In this document: positions 16,217-24,865 of the stretch, one piece after another
How positions within the stretch are numbered: position 1 is the first letter of the stretch
Layout: each line of letters begins with the position of its first letter
Assembly (NCBI GenBank): GCA_949127735.1
Contig: CASBPX010000104.1
Coordinates: forward strand, 1 to 38,487
Reading direction: 5' to 3'
Origin: Candidatus Obscuribacterales bacterium
Lineage (GTDB): Bacteria > Cyanobacteriota > Vampirovibrionia > Obscuribacterales > Obscuribacteraceae
Length of the DNA: 38,487 nt
Made by a program: the position numbers and the translations under genes
The notes under the pieces: model-generated
Seen by the model: the letters and a program-made list of their open reading frames with translations, nothing else
What the model was told of the DNA's origin: nothing
Databases searched by the model: none

Positions 16217-18095
16217 CTGCTTTTTTGATCTCCTTTGCTGCTTCGCCTTCATCGCCCATTAACTTCAATATTTCAGCTAATTTGCGATGCAGGTTTGATA
16301 AATTGGGTGCGAGAATAATCGCTTCTTTGTAAATCGCTGCGGCGCCAGAGTTGTTTTTCTCTAACAGCAGTTTCTCGGCATCCTTTAGTAATGGTTGTAC
16401 CCTGGAAGTGTTCACTTGCCTCAGGGCATCTGCCGCGCCGGGCTCTTTCAGGCCAGCCGCCTGTCGGTAAGCAGTGGCAGCGTCATCGAGCTTGCCCTGC
16501 TTTTCCAGTGCCGTGCCTTCTAGCAGCCAGACTTTTCCATCGCTCGGTGAGGCTCCAGCTAGAGTGTCTGCTTCTTTGACCGCTTCGTCAAGCTTATTTT
16601 CTTTGATCAGGCTTTCAATTTTGGCGTAGCCGGCGCTATTGTTGACTGGCACTGGTTTTTCCGGAGCGGTAGCTGACGACGCTGTGGTGTTGGTTGGCGC
16701 ACCGAGAGCTCCAGCTGTGGCACTTGCAGAAGCCCCGGCTCCGGCTGGGCCGGTGGCGGCTACGCTTTTGCCGGTTAAATTATTGTAGAAAGGCACCAGA
16801 TTTGGGTTGACAAATTTATTAATAGAAATGGCTTTGTCAGCCGCTTCTATGGCTCCTGCCTTCTCGCCTTGACGGTCACGACCGCGCGATAATATGTACC
16901 AGAGCTGTGCATCATTTGGATTTAGCCTGATTAAATCGTCCACTTTCTGCACTGTTTCAGCCAGACGCATGGGTGTTGACAGTGGAGTTTCAACTACGGC
17001 CTGGTGATAAGCGATGCGTGCTTTTGCCAGATCAGGATTGGTCGGTTCGGCCCGCCATGCCTTTTCGTAGCAAACTTTGGCCCGGTCAAAATCGGCTTGT
17101 AGTAAGTAGGCACCACCTAAAAGCATTTCATTTCTAAACGATGGCGTCACGGCGCACGCCTCTAGGGCGACGTTGGTGAGGCCACGCACTGCGTCCATAT
17201 TGCTCGGATTAATGGTGACTGCCCGGCGATATGCAGTGGCGGCATTGTTGAGCCGGCGCGTAAAAATTGTTTTGTCAGGATAAGTCTTAGCTTTATAAGC
17301 AAAGTCTTTGAGCGTATCACCTAGTAAAGTGTGACACTCACTCAATGTATTAGCGTCATCTTTAGGCCAGTCTTTGCGCAGGGCAATCAACAACTCTTCG
17401 TAGCCTTCAAGAATTTTGCCGCCTTTGATCAAGCAAGCTCCGAGGCGATAATGATTAATGCCCGAATCTACTAGTTTGGCTGCTTTGCGATATTCCACCA
17501 CGGCATCTTCAAAGTGACCCGGCGCCCCTTCGAAATTTCTTGCCAGCTCTGTCCGATAAGTAGAATCAGACGGGTTACGACCCAGATTATTCAAGCACCA
17601 GTCAAGATTGCTGTCAGCCGGCCCGTTGGCCGGGTCGGCAAAAAGAGCCTTACGGTAATGGGTAATTGCTGCTTGGGGATTTTTTGCGCCGCGCAGAACG
17701 TCGGCATATCTAAGTTCGGCGCTGGAGAGGTTTTTGCGAAAAGTAATATTTTCAGGATCACCTTCTGCCGCCAGCTGGTGCTCTTGAATGGCCTGCTGCC
17801 AGAGACCCTTCGTACCGTACTCAACGGCCCTGTTATTGTGCTCAAGCGGGTTAGTCGGGTTGGGAGTGGTGAGATAAACGCTGCGGCCGCCTCCACCGCC
17901 TCCACCTTTGCGGGCTGGTTTGGCCTGGGAGGGTCCGATAACATAAGGAGCGGCTACAAGATTGAGGGAAAGCGCAAGGCAAGCCAGTTTGAGAAGGCTA
18001 GATGCTTTGGAACGATTTGCTTTTGCCTGAATTTTCGCTGGCGAGCTAGTGATGCTGATAAAACTTTTTCTCTTACTAAGGTAATTAGCGTTCAT
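16194..18095 (-). CDS. Secreted TPR-repeat protein with Gly-rich linker
   Basis: A 633-residue protein and the first gene of the minus-strand string. The ATG at 18095 has a weak GGGAAG site; a TTG eight codons upstream is an alternative. A basic N-region and hydrophobic helix at about 37-58 form a long signal peptide or anchor, followed by a Lys-Gly-Gly linker. Several TPR units follow (about 85-435), then a 60-residue Ala/Thr/Pro-rich spacer, then a second TPR block (about 500-633). Its promoter must lie in the shared region with the divergent T4SS-like operon. The specific role is unknown. Confidence 0.83.
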   Translation of the reverse strand: MNANYLSKRKSFISITSSPAKIQAKANRSKASSLLKLACLALSLNLVAAPYVIGPSQAKPARKGGGGGGGRSVYLTTPNPTNPLEHNNRAVEYGTKGLWQQAIQEHQLAAEGDPENITFRKNLSSAELRYADVLRGAKNPQAAITHYRKALFADPANGPADSNLDWCLNNLGRNPSDSTYRTELARNFEGAPGHFEDAVVEYRKAAKLVDSGINHYRLGACLIKGGKILEGYEELLIALRKDWPKDDANTLSECHTLLGDTLKDFAYKAKTYPDKTIFTRRLNNAATAYRRAVTINPSNMDAVRGLTNVALEACAVTPSFRNEMLLGGAYLLQADFDRAKVCYEKAWRAEPTNPDLAKARIAYHQAVVETPLSTPMRLAETVQKVDDLIRLNPNDAQLWYILSRGRDRQGEKAGAIEAADKAISINKFVNPNLVPFYNNLTGKSVAATGPAGAGASASATAGALGAPTNTTASSATAPEKPVPVNNSAGYAKIESLIKENKLDEAVKEADTLAGASPSDGKVWLLEGTALEKQGKLDDAATAYRQAAGLKEPGAADALRQVNTSRVQPLLKDAEKLLLEKNNSGAAAIYKEAIILAPNLSNLHRKLAEILKLMGDEGEAAKEIKKADDAEKAK

Positions 18096-18260
18096 GGCTT
18101 CCCGGGCTGCTTTTGACAATATTTTGTTTTTGAATTACACCGACTATTGGTGATCAGCCAATGTCGATTCCTAAAAATGGTAATACCCATTCTATCGACC
18201 TGGCAAAATTACGCCTGCTTTTTGGCTAGGATTTTCCCTGAGCTTTTTCATTGATTTTCT

Positions 18261-18281
18261 AATGGTGGGAATTCCACCATT
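18261..18281. promoter_or_regulatory. Inverted repeat between divergent operons
   Basis: Arms AATGGTGG and CCACCATT enclose 5 bp. Outside them TTTTCT and AGAAAA extend the symmetry with a 4-nt offset on one side. The central position between two divergent operons fits an operator controlling both, but a hairpin in the minus-strand leader is also possible. Confidence 0.4.
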
Positions 18282-18435
18282 CCCAAGAAAATGTTGGGCA
18301 GCTAACATTCTTTGGGGGGTTAGCACATATTTTTGTTGACAAGGGGCTTCAAAACGATTAAGTTTTGGTCACCCCAGTAGTGGTTCACGGATTGCGCTCG
18401 CGTATTTAAGGAGAGCAGAAGGCGCGAAGTCCGCA

Positions 18436-18441
18436 TATAAT
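18436..18441 (+). promoter_or_regulatory. Candidate -10 element of the T4SS-like operon
   Basis: A perfect TATAAT about 104 nt before the first gene of the plus-strand cluster. No convincing -35 hexamer is present at the usual distance, so an activator or another sigma factor may be needed. Confidence 0.3.
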
Positions 18442-18544
18442 CTTGTTGTCAAGCCCTTACATTTTTGTTTTTGGCGTTTCTTTTACTAGTAGATATGGGC
18501 ATGAAGAAGACATACACCCATTTTGTCCCCTGGAGGGATAAAGA

Positions 18545-19528
18545 TTGAATCACCCCAATTCATCTCAATTATCAGCCGTGCAAGCCGTTTTCAGCAGACT
18601 CAATCAGGGTCTGCCTTTAGCTTTGGCTAGTTCTCTGGCTAGTTCGCTGGCTGTAATTACCTTTATAGGATGTTTGCCGGCTTTCGCTCAGTTGCCGCCC
18701 GTCAATATGGGCCGTTGGGTCAAGCAGCCTGGCGATAATCAATATTCGAGCGACACCCAACAATCACGGCACGGTGGCGGAGCCCCTGCCTATCAGGTGG
18801 TTCCTCAACGCACTGCAGTCATTCCCCAGCAATCGGCACCTATGTGGCGGCCAACTCCCAGAGCGAAGCGTTCAGATATATCGCTCGAACCGATCGTTTG
18901 TGATGAACCCATCGCTCCTGTGGGCTTCGCGCCATTGCCAGAGTCGTTAGATTTGCCAGGGCTGCGCGGCGGCTCAAGCGGATTTGCCGGTGGCAGTCGC
19001 GGCGGGGGCGGTATGGGTGGTGGCGGCGGTATGGGCGGCGCTAGTTTTTCTTCCAGCTATCAAGGTTCAGCTCCAGGTATGGCTGGTGGCGGAGGAGCCC
19101 CTGCGCGTGTTGAATCGCACCAGGGCTACAACACTCACGAGCCCGGTGCTTTTGTGAAAAAGAAAACTCCTTACGCTAACGCCAACAATAGTGGCACTGG
19201 TGGTGGTGGCGGAGATGTTTATTCGAGCGGCGATGGTGCCGGCGGCGAGCCCATGTCAGAAGATCAAAGAAGACTAAGGGGCCTTGGTCGCGAGCCTAGC
19301 TTGAAAAAAGGTGGTTCTGCTGCACCTGAGGCACCGCAGGCGGTGCAAGTCAATCAAGCCACTACTCAAGATCTGTCTCTACCTGATGACGATAATCCAA
19401 ACAATAACAAGCGCAAGTCGGGTAGCCAGTCTGGCAAATATTTCAAGAATCGATTGAAGCAGGCAACGAGGCAAATGCTCAGACCAATAAATTCAATGCC
19501 TCTACCTAGAATGCCTATTGGACGTTAA
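18545..19528 (+). CDS. Secreted Gly-rich protein, first gene of the T4SS-like cluster
   Basis: A 327-residue protein of unknown function. The start is TTG, chosen because a strong GGAGGG sits at ideal spacing and no ATG is available. A long signal peptide ends near Ala-Phe-Ala at residue 48. The mature part is low-complexity: Gly/Ser-rich stretches (about 138-185 and 218-232), few hydrophobic residues, and a basic amphipathic C-terminal segment of about 30 residues. It could be a surface or periplasmic structural component of the machine encoded downstream. No family was recognised. Confidence 0.75.
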   Translation: MNHPNSSQLSAVQAVFSRLNQGLPLALASSLASSLAVITFIGCLPAFAQLPPVNMGRWVKQPGDNQYSSDTQQSRHGGGAPAYQVVPQRTAVIPQQSAPMWRPTPRAKRSDISLEPIVCDEPIAPVGFAPLPESLDLPGLRGGSSGFAGGSRGGGGMGGGGGMGGASFSSSYQGSAPGMAGGGGAPARVESHQGYNTHEPGAFVKKKTPYANANNSGTGGGGGDVYSSGDGAGGEPMSEDQRRLRGLGREPSLKKGGSAAPEAPQAVQVNQATTQDLSLPDDDNPNNNKRKSGSQSGKYFKNRLKQATRQMLRPINSMPLPRMPIGR

Positions 19529-19589
19529 GTAAGAGAAATGGCGAAGCGCAATAAGCGCACTGGCGATGGAAGTAGTGAGGAATTTCAGG

Positions 19590-20246
19590 ATGTTCAAGAT
19601 GAGTAAGATATTTAGTACTAATAAGTTGCATTTGATTACACTAGCTGCGGTGGCCGCTTTTGTTTGTTCGGCTTCAAACGGTGCCAGTGCGCAAAATTCT
19701 TCTGTCACTATGAAGAAAGGTCAGTTGCAGCAAGCGGGTTGGTTTAAATCAGCTCCGCAAATTCAAATTGTTGACGATGGCCCTGTCGTCCACGATTTGC
19801 GCACAGCTCCAGCTCAAGATCAAAGTTACCAGCTGCCCATCGGGCCAGCCGGTACCAACGGTCGCATTCCTGAAGGCGGCATTCCTTTAGGCAATGGTGG
19901 CGGGCCAATGCAAATGCGCGTGGCACCAAACAATTTGCCACAAGCCGGTTTCGGCAGCAACGTTCCCGCTCGGGGCATGGGCCCTGCTCGTGCTCTGCCT
20001 GGCACTGAGATGGGTCAACTTGGTAAACAATATGCTGCAGAACAACGCCGCAATGCTCAATCGAGCGTCTCGGCCAGACCAATCGGTCGCCGTAGCGGTC
20101 AATCAGCTGTGGCCGCTCCTAATCGCATCGCTTCTCCAGCCGCCGCTTATGGTGGTGGTTATCAGAGCAGCGGCGGCGGATATGTTGCTCCTTCATCAAG
20201 TTCCAGTACATCATTACGAGGTGTGTTGCTCGGCAAAGGCAAATAA
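19590..20246 (+). CDS. Secreted Gly/Pro-rich protein, unknown function
   Basis: A 218-residue protein with a signal peptide ending near Ala-Ser-Ala at about residue 34. The ATG at 19590 has GAGGA 8 nt upstream; the ATG at 19599 is nearly as good. The mature region is rich in Gly, Pro, Gln and Ser, with a Gly/Ser/Tyr-rich segment near the C-terminus and a short basic end. It is similar in composition, but not clearly in sequence, to the preceding gene. It may be a secreted partner of the T4SS-like system. Confidence 0.72.
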   Translation: MFKMSKIFSTNKLHLITLAAVAAFVCSASNGASAQNSSVTMKKGQLQQAGWFKSAPQIQIVDDGPVVHDLRTAPAQDQSYQLPIGPAGTNGRIPEGGIPLGNGGGPMQMRVAPNNLPQAGFGSNVPARGMGPARALPGTEMGQLGKQYAAEQRRNAQSSVSARPIGRRSGQSAVAAPNRIASPAAAYGGGYQSSGGGYVAPSSSSSTSLRGVLLGKGK

Positions 20247-20281
20247 GTAGAACTGTCCAATTGCTTCAGGTAATTTAGTCC

Positions 20282-22363
20282 ATGCGTTTTCCGTTACCAT
20301 TATTAGCGCTAATCTCCATCCTGCTTACAGGGTGTAGCCCGCTTGGTGGCAGCCTCGGACGCGTGGACTCTAAATCTCATACACCCGGCAATGGTGTGCT
20401 CGGCCAGCTGCGTCCGAAAGTCGACCCGCGCTATATTGAGCGAGCCAGACAAGAAGAATATGCCAGAGCGCAAGAGCAGATGGCTCAAGCCCAGGCCCAG
20501 GGTGGCATGAACAATGGCAATGGTGGCATGTCTACCGATGGCATGGGTCGCGTTTTACCGCGGGTAATTACTGATCCTATATCTGGTCAAATGTCGAGCG
20601 CCGGTACGCTTTCGCAGAGCAGCAACGAGTCTGTCAACGCTGATCTAAATGCCGGTACTAATCCTGCTGTTCAATCTGCTCAAACCGCTCAAGCTAATTC
20701 AGGCACTGGCACAGGTCCAGAGGGCACGATTACGCCGGTTTCTGATCAGTCTCAAGGTCAAATCATGGTCGCTGATGCTTCCAAGGCAGCCAGCTATGGC
20801 GCTTACGGTTCAACGGTGCCGCCGCCTCCGCCAGGTTCGCTTTCAGGTGGGAGTTTGTCTCCGCCACCACCAGCGGTGACTCTTTCTACTCAGGCTAATG
20901 TCGGCAGTTACCAGGATCCTAATAACCCATACGGAAATCCCAATCCTTACGCTAATCCGTATGCTCAGCAGAATCCATATGCCAATCCTTATGCTAACCC
21001 TTACCTCAACCCTTACGCCATTCCTTATCAAGGACAGGGTTATCCGCCACAACCAATGATTCAGCAGCAACCAGAAAGACCATCTGGTCTTTTCGGTTCT
21101 GGACAGAGGGCACCAAAACGCGACGACGAAGAAGTGGAACGCAAAAAGGTTTCTACTTTCGTGCCGATTACACCAACCGGTATGGACTCGCGTTCACCAT
21201 ACAAGCAACGCGACGATCTTAAAGTGCTGTGGAAAGGCGCGCTTTCGACCGCCACTATTCAGCAAATAAGCGGCAAAGACCCTCGCCTCGCCGAAAGTTT
21301 GAATCGCATCGATGTGGGCCTGCCTTTAGATGGCTCTAAGGGAAATTTCAGCGTGGCTCAAAGACAAATAGACGCGATCTTCAAACCAGTAGCCATCGAC
21401 CGACGTGTCGCTCCTGCTGTGAAGCGCGCCCAGACTGACCTTGTGCAGTCTTATTATCGCTATCTTTATACTTATAACAAATTTGCTCTGGCCCAACAAA
21501 CCTATGCCGCTCGCAAACAAGAAGTAGAAGTGGCCACAACTGATTCGGAGAAACAAAGAGCAGCAGCCGATGTGGCTCAATCGCAAAACGAAGCTGAAAG
21601 TTCTCGCGATGATATGAAGACGGCACAAATGGAACTATCGGCGGTGGCCGGTGCTAATGCCGCTCGCTCTATTATTAGCAGAGTATCTGGTATCTCTCCA
21701 TCAATGGAAGCCTTGACTCAGGCCGAGCCACAAGCCGCACCTGCTGAAAGAACTTCGATGTTCGGTGGTCTTGGTGGCCTTGGTAATCTAGGCGGCATCG
21801 GTTCATTCTTTGGCATGGGTAATAAACCAAAAACCAATGAACAAGAGGCTCCAGTAGCAAGAGTGGCAATGGCAGCTCCGGCGAAGAAAACTGAGAAAGT
21901 TCAGAACGTTAAACCAGGCAAAGAGCCGAAGAAAGAAAAGGTTAAAGAGAAGAAAAAAGAAGTAGCGGACAAAGGTGATTTGCAACCGTCGAGCATAGCT
22001 GCAGCCTCAGCTCAAGCAGCGAGGGAAGTAGCCAGAGAACCAGAAAGAGCACCTGTAGCAGTAGATAGTAGCCCTGTTCAATTGCAACTCAAAGGTGTCA
22101 CTACCACTGCCCGCAAGTCTGTTTTGACCGTTGCAATCAAAAATAGCGGCCAGAGCGATTTTTCATTCAATCCTGAATCATTTGCCGTCTCTGAAAATAA
22201 TCACAAACTTTCTGAAGCAGCAATGCGCGCTGACTTCGAGACCACACTGGTGCAACCCAGTCAGGAAGTAAACGGAACCATCACTATTTTTGGCAGGCCC
22301 TGGAACGAACGCCTGACTATATCGCTTTCAGACGGCACACATAATTTGCAGATGCACCGATGA
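20282..22363 (+). CDS. Large lipoprotein with Asn-Pro-Tyr repeats, part of the T4SS-like cluster
   Basis: A 693-residue lipoprotein. The lipobox Leu-Leu-Thr-Gly-Cys18 follows a short signal peptide, so the protein should be membrane-anchored. Order of parts: low-complexity Gln/Ala/Gly region; a Pro-rich region with about ten Asn-Pro-Tyr units at about 213-250; a helical region (about 320-470) with a strong coiled coil; a basic linker rich in Lys-Glu; and a C-terminal beta domain (about 600-693) of an Ig-like type. Lipoproteins with beta domains are found in the outer-membrane core of T4SSs (VirB7/VirB9), but homology is not visible. Its stop overlaps the next start (ATGA). Confidence 0.8.
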   Translation: MRFPLPLLALISILLTGCSPLGGSLGRVDSKSHTPGNGVLGQLRPKVDPRYIERARQEEYARAQEQMAQAQAQGGMNNGNGGMSTDGMGRVLPRVITDPISGQMSSAGTLSQSSNESVNADLNAGTNPAVQSAQTAQANSGTGTGPEGTITPVSDQSQGQIMVADASKAASYGAYGSTVPPPPPGSLSGGSLSPPPPAVTLSTQANVGSYQDPNNPYGNPNPYANPYAQQNPYANPYANPYLNPYAIPYQGQGYPPQPMIQQQPERPSGLFGSGQRAPKRDDEEVERKKVSTFVPITPTGMDSRSPYKQRDDLKVLWKGALSTATIQQISGKDPRLAESLNRIDVGLPLDGSKGNFSVAQRQIDAIFKPVAIDRRVAPAVKRAQTDLVQSYYRYLYTYNKFALAQQTYAARKQEVEVATTDSEKQRAAADVAQSQNEAESSRDDMKTAQMELSAVAGANAARSIISRVSGISPSMEALTQAEPQAAPAERTSMFGGLGGLGNLGGIGSFFGMGNKPKTNEQEAPVARVAMAAPAKKTEKVQNVKPGKEPKKEKVKEKKKEVADKGDLQPSSIAAASAQAAREVAREPERAPVAVDSSPVQLQLKGVTTTARKSVLTVAIKNSGQSDFSFNPESFAVSENNHKLSEAAMRADFETTLVQPSQEVNGTITIFGRPWNERLTISLSDGTHNLQMHR

Positions 22364-24852
22364 CACATAAAAACCAGAATTTCCATTTCAATTTTACTAA
22401 TTTTTCTTTCGGGTCGAAGCACACTAAGCAACTGGGTAGAGAAGGGATGAATAAGCTAGCGAATAAAGCAATGAGCAAGGCAACTACGGTTGTCGCTTCC
22501 ATCGCTGGGTGCAGAGCGCTCCGGCTATTTACTTTACTAATGCTTGTCCTGGCTCTGTCGTTCACAGCCCAGGCTTTCGCTCAGGCAGTCAATCCAGGGG
22601 CCACACCAGCTCAAACGGTGCCAGACCCTAACGATTGCTCCGCCGAAGATATCTGCAAGACTTACGACAAGCGTTTTCCTTTCGAGGCAGAGCAACGCAG
22701 ATCTGACACCCACACCAGAAAAGCCCCTGGCACTAACAACGAAGAGTCAGATGAAGGCGAAAATAATGAAGTTGAGGCTTATAAATTTGTGCTTAAACGT
22801 TGCGATCTTTGCCAGTATGGCATTGCCTATATGCAAATTCCAATGACCGCTAACAATAGAACTTTGCAATCAAGAGACAACGAAGTATTCAAAAATACAT
22901 TGAAAACCAATGGTTTGCCACTGTCAGATACTCAGTTTCAGGTGATTCAGAGAGAGAACCATCAGCGTTTTCTTGAGCAATTGTATGATCCTGAAAAAAT
23001 GATGTGGGCTGCTCAAGCCACCGCACAAATGCAAGGTGCTGCAGCCGCCAACAGTACAGCAGGTACTGCCGAGCAATCTTTCGGCACCGCTCTAGATCGT
23101 ATCGTTAATGCTGATAGCGGCAATTGTTTGATTAACGTTGCTAATGAAGCATCAGGCGCTGGTTATCCTGGTCGAGTAGTAGAGAAAACTATTCCTGAGG
23201 CAGTGGGCATGGTGCAGACCATGTACAGGAGAGTCTTCATACCGATGGCCATTCTGTTCCTGCTGCCTGGTGCTGTTGCCAGTCAGGTAAAAGGTCAAAT
23301 CGGCCGAGGTTTTAACCTTGGTTATGCCGAAGGTGCTAATCCTTTTGAAGGAATTCTGCGTTCGATTGTAGCGATTTTCCTTATTCCCAGCACACAAGTG
23401 ATTGTCAGCTGGTCTATCGACACTGGAAACTCAATGGCGCTCAGTGTGCGCGATTGGGTCGACACTGGCATGATTCAAGATTGGGCCAGACAGCTTTCAT
23501 ACAACACTAGGGCGGAAAGAGACCAGAACGTACTCAATAAGGGCTCCCTTATTTCAGCCAGCACCGCTCAGGCCAGCACTGCTGGCTCAGGCAGCGGCGG
23601 TGGTGGTCTGGGCTCGCTGATCTCTAGCTTGGGCAGTGCCATCGGTGGTACCATCGGCGGCTGGATTTCTTCTCTGGGTGCCTTTGTCACCGCCTCTGGT
23701 GGTGATGGTTTAGGCGCGCAACAACCAGAACAAGCGGCTATTTCAGAGAGGGTAGGTAACCTTTCTCAAATTATGCAACTTAGTTTAAATACGATGATGA
23801 ATATGGCTTCCATTTTCCTCGTCATTCTAGGTGCCTATCAAATTGTCATGATTTGCTATTTGTTCTTACTCGGACCTCTGGCCGCAGCATTCTACGCCTG
23901 GCCGCAAGTAGGTAAAGGCAAACTCTTTAGAGGTGTATTCGGCGCCTGGGTTGAAGGCGTTATTCAAGTATCGCTCTGGCGCTTCTACTGGATGGTAGTG
24001 CTGGCTGTAATGACTCAGAGGCTGATTTACACCAATGGTGGTACCTCAGATTTGCAGTGGGAAGTTTGTATGTTCACCTGCTTCCTTGGCATTCTTCTCT
24101 GGGCTCCGGCCAGTCCATTTAGCTTCTCACCTAATGGTGGTCTCGCTTCAACTGAAAAAATTGCTTCTGCCAACAAAGACAGCGGTAAAGGTGGTGGCGG
24201 CGGTGGCAAAGGCCCTGGCGGCGAAGGTGAGAAAGGCGCAGCTGGCGCACCTGGCGCTGATGGTGACAAGCAAGATGATAAATCTGGCGCGGCTACAGAG
24301 CAGAAGGTGCAGCCTGAGGGGCAAGGTCAGCAGCAAGAAAATCAGACCCAGACTCCCGCTCAAAGAACCACTGAAGATGGTACCAACAAGAAAGAGCCCA
24401 CTGAAATTCAAGCCGCTCCACCTACAGAAGGTCAGAAGTCTACTGAGCAACAGGGCAACCCCACAGTCAACACTGCACCTCCTCCAAATGCGAACAGTGG
24501 GGAGCCATCCGGCGGTAAAGAGAAATCGCAGTCACAGGCACCAGTGGTTCAAGCATCAGCCGAGGTCAATGCCGGCAACATGCAACCTGGTCAAGCTCCA
24601 GTGCCGCTCTCAGGCTCAGGTGGTGCTAAGACATCTACTAATCCTGGCGTCGCTGGCAATCAAACCGCCCCTACTGGGGGCGAAGGCGCCAAAAAGGCTG
24701 GTGGAGGCGGCGGTAAAACCGGTGCTGGTAACACTACCGTCAACGTCCAGGGTGGTAATACTTCGGCCGGCGCCACAGCCAGCGCCAGTGCGGCACAGAA
24801 AGTGACCGGCGCTGCTGATCAAATTCCGAAAGAAAAGAAAAAAAATGAATAA
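22360..24852 (+). CDS. VirB6/TrbL-like polytopic membrane protein, copy 1, with collagen-like tail
   Basis: An 830-residue inner-membrane protein. A signal-like helix at 53-75 is followed by a Cys-containing periplasmic region and hydrophobic segments at about 292-309, 332-352, 482-514, 531-551 and 570-584. The central segment Gly-Pro-Leu-Ala-Ala-Ala, followed by an amphipathic loop and two further helices, is the pattern seen in VirB6/TrbL channel proteins. The last 240 residues are soluble, starting with a Gly-X-Y collagen-like stretch and continuing as Gln/Pro/Gly-rich sequence. Large parts of the first 580 residues match the next gene, so the two are paralogues. The start at 22360 relies on ATGA overlap; ATG at 22447 is an alternative. 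Confidence 0.78.
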   Translation: MTHKNQNFHFNFTNFSFGSKHTKQLGREGMNKLANKAMSKATTVVASIAGCRALRLFTLLMLVLALSFTAQAFAQAVNPGATPAQTVPDPNDCSAEDICKTYDKRFPFEAEQRRSDTHTRKAPGTNNEESDEGENNEVEAYKFVLKRCDLCQYGIAYMQIPMTANNRTLQSRDNEVFKNTLKTNGLPLSDTQFQVIQRENHQRFLEQLYDPEKMMWAAQATAQMQGAAAANSTAGTAEQSFGTALDRIVNADSGNCLINVANEASGAGYPGRVVEKTIPEAVGMVQTMYRRVFIPMAILFLLPGAVASQVKGQIGRGFNLGYAEGANPFEGILRSIVAIFLIPSTQVIVSWSIDTGNSMALSVRDWVDTGMIQDWARQLSYNTRAERDQNVLNKGSLISASTAQASTAGSGSGGGGLGSLISSLGSAIGGTIGGWISSLGAFVTASGGDGLGAQQPEQAAISERVGNLSQIMQLSLNTMMNMASIFLVILGAYQIVMICYLFLLGPLAAAFYAWPQVGKGKLFRGVFGAWVEGVIQVSLWRFYWMVVLAVMTQRLIYTNGGTSDLQWEVCMFTCFLGILLWAPASPFSFSPNGGLASTEKIASANKDSGKGGGGGGKGPGGEGEKGAAGAPGADGDKQDDKSGAATEQKVQPEGQGQQQENQTQTPAQRTTEDGTNKKEPTEIQAAPPTEGQKSTEQQGNPTVNTAPPPNANSGEPSGGKEKSQSQAPVVQASAEVNAGNMQPGQAPVPLSGSGGAKTSTNPGVAGNQTAPTGGEGAKKAGGGGGKTGAGNTTVNVQGGNTSAGATASASAAQKVTGAADQIPKEKKKNE
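24184..24270 (+). repeat. Collagen-like Gly-X-Y stretch
   Basis: About 29 codons at the start of the cytosolic or periplasmic tail of VirB6-like copy 1 encode a Gly-rich run followed by several Gly-X-Y triplets with Pro, Glu, Lys and Ala. Confidence 0.6.
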
Positions 24853-24865
24853 GGAGGTGAGAGAA

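Larger units (their letters stand above)
18096..18544. promoter_or_regulatory. Divergent intergenic control region
   Basis: About 450 bases separate the minus-strand TPR operon from the plus-strand T4SS-like operon. Seen here: an inverted repeat at 18261-18281; a smaller one (AATGG/CCATT) at 18177-18192; a TTGACA at 18336-18341 with only a poor -10 17 nt later; a perfect TATAAT at 18436-18441 without a clear -35; and a GGAGGG ribosome site at 18532-18537. A 17-codon ATG frame (18495-18548) overlaps the next start codon but has no ribosome site. Confidence 0.5.

Noticed and set aside
18336-18364. Promoter with TTGACA at 18336
   Set aside because: The -35 is perfect, but the hexamer 17 bp later matches the -10 consensus at only three positions. 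It is noted under the control region, not called as a promoter.
18495-18548. 17-codon ATG frame whose stop overlaps the TTG start of the first T4SS-like gene
   Set aside because: It has no ribosome site of its own, and the overlap could be chance. It is kept only as a possible coupling leader.
24035-24805. 256-codon plus-strand frame inside the VirB6-like copy 1 tail
   Set aside because: It lies in a low-complexity, Gly/Gln-rich region where stop codons are rare in other frames; it has no ribosome site and no family resemblance.
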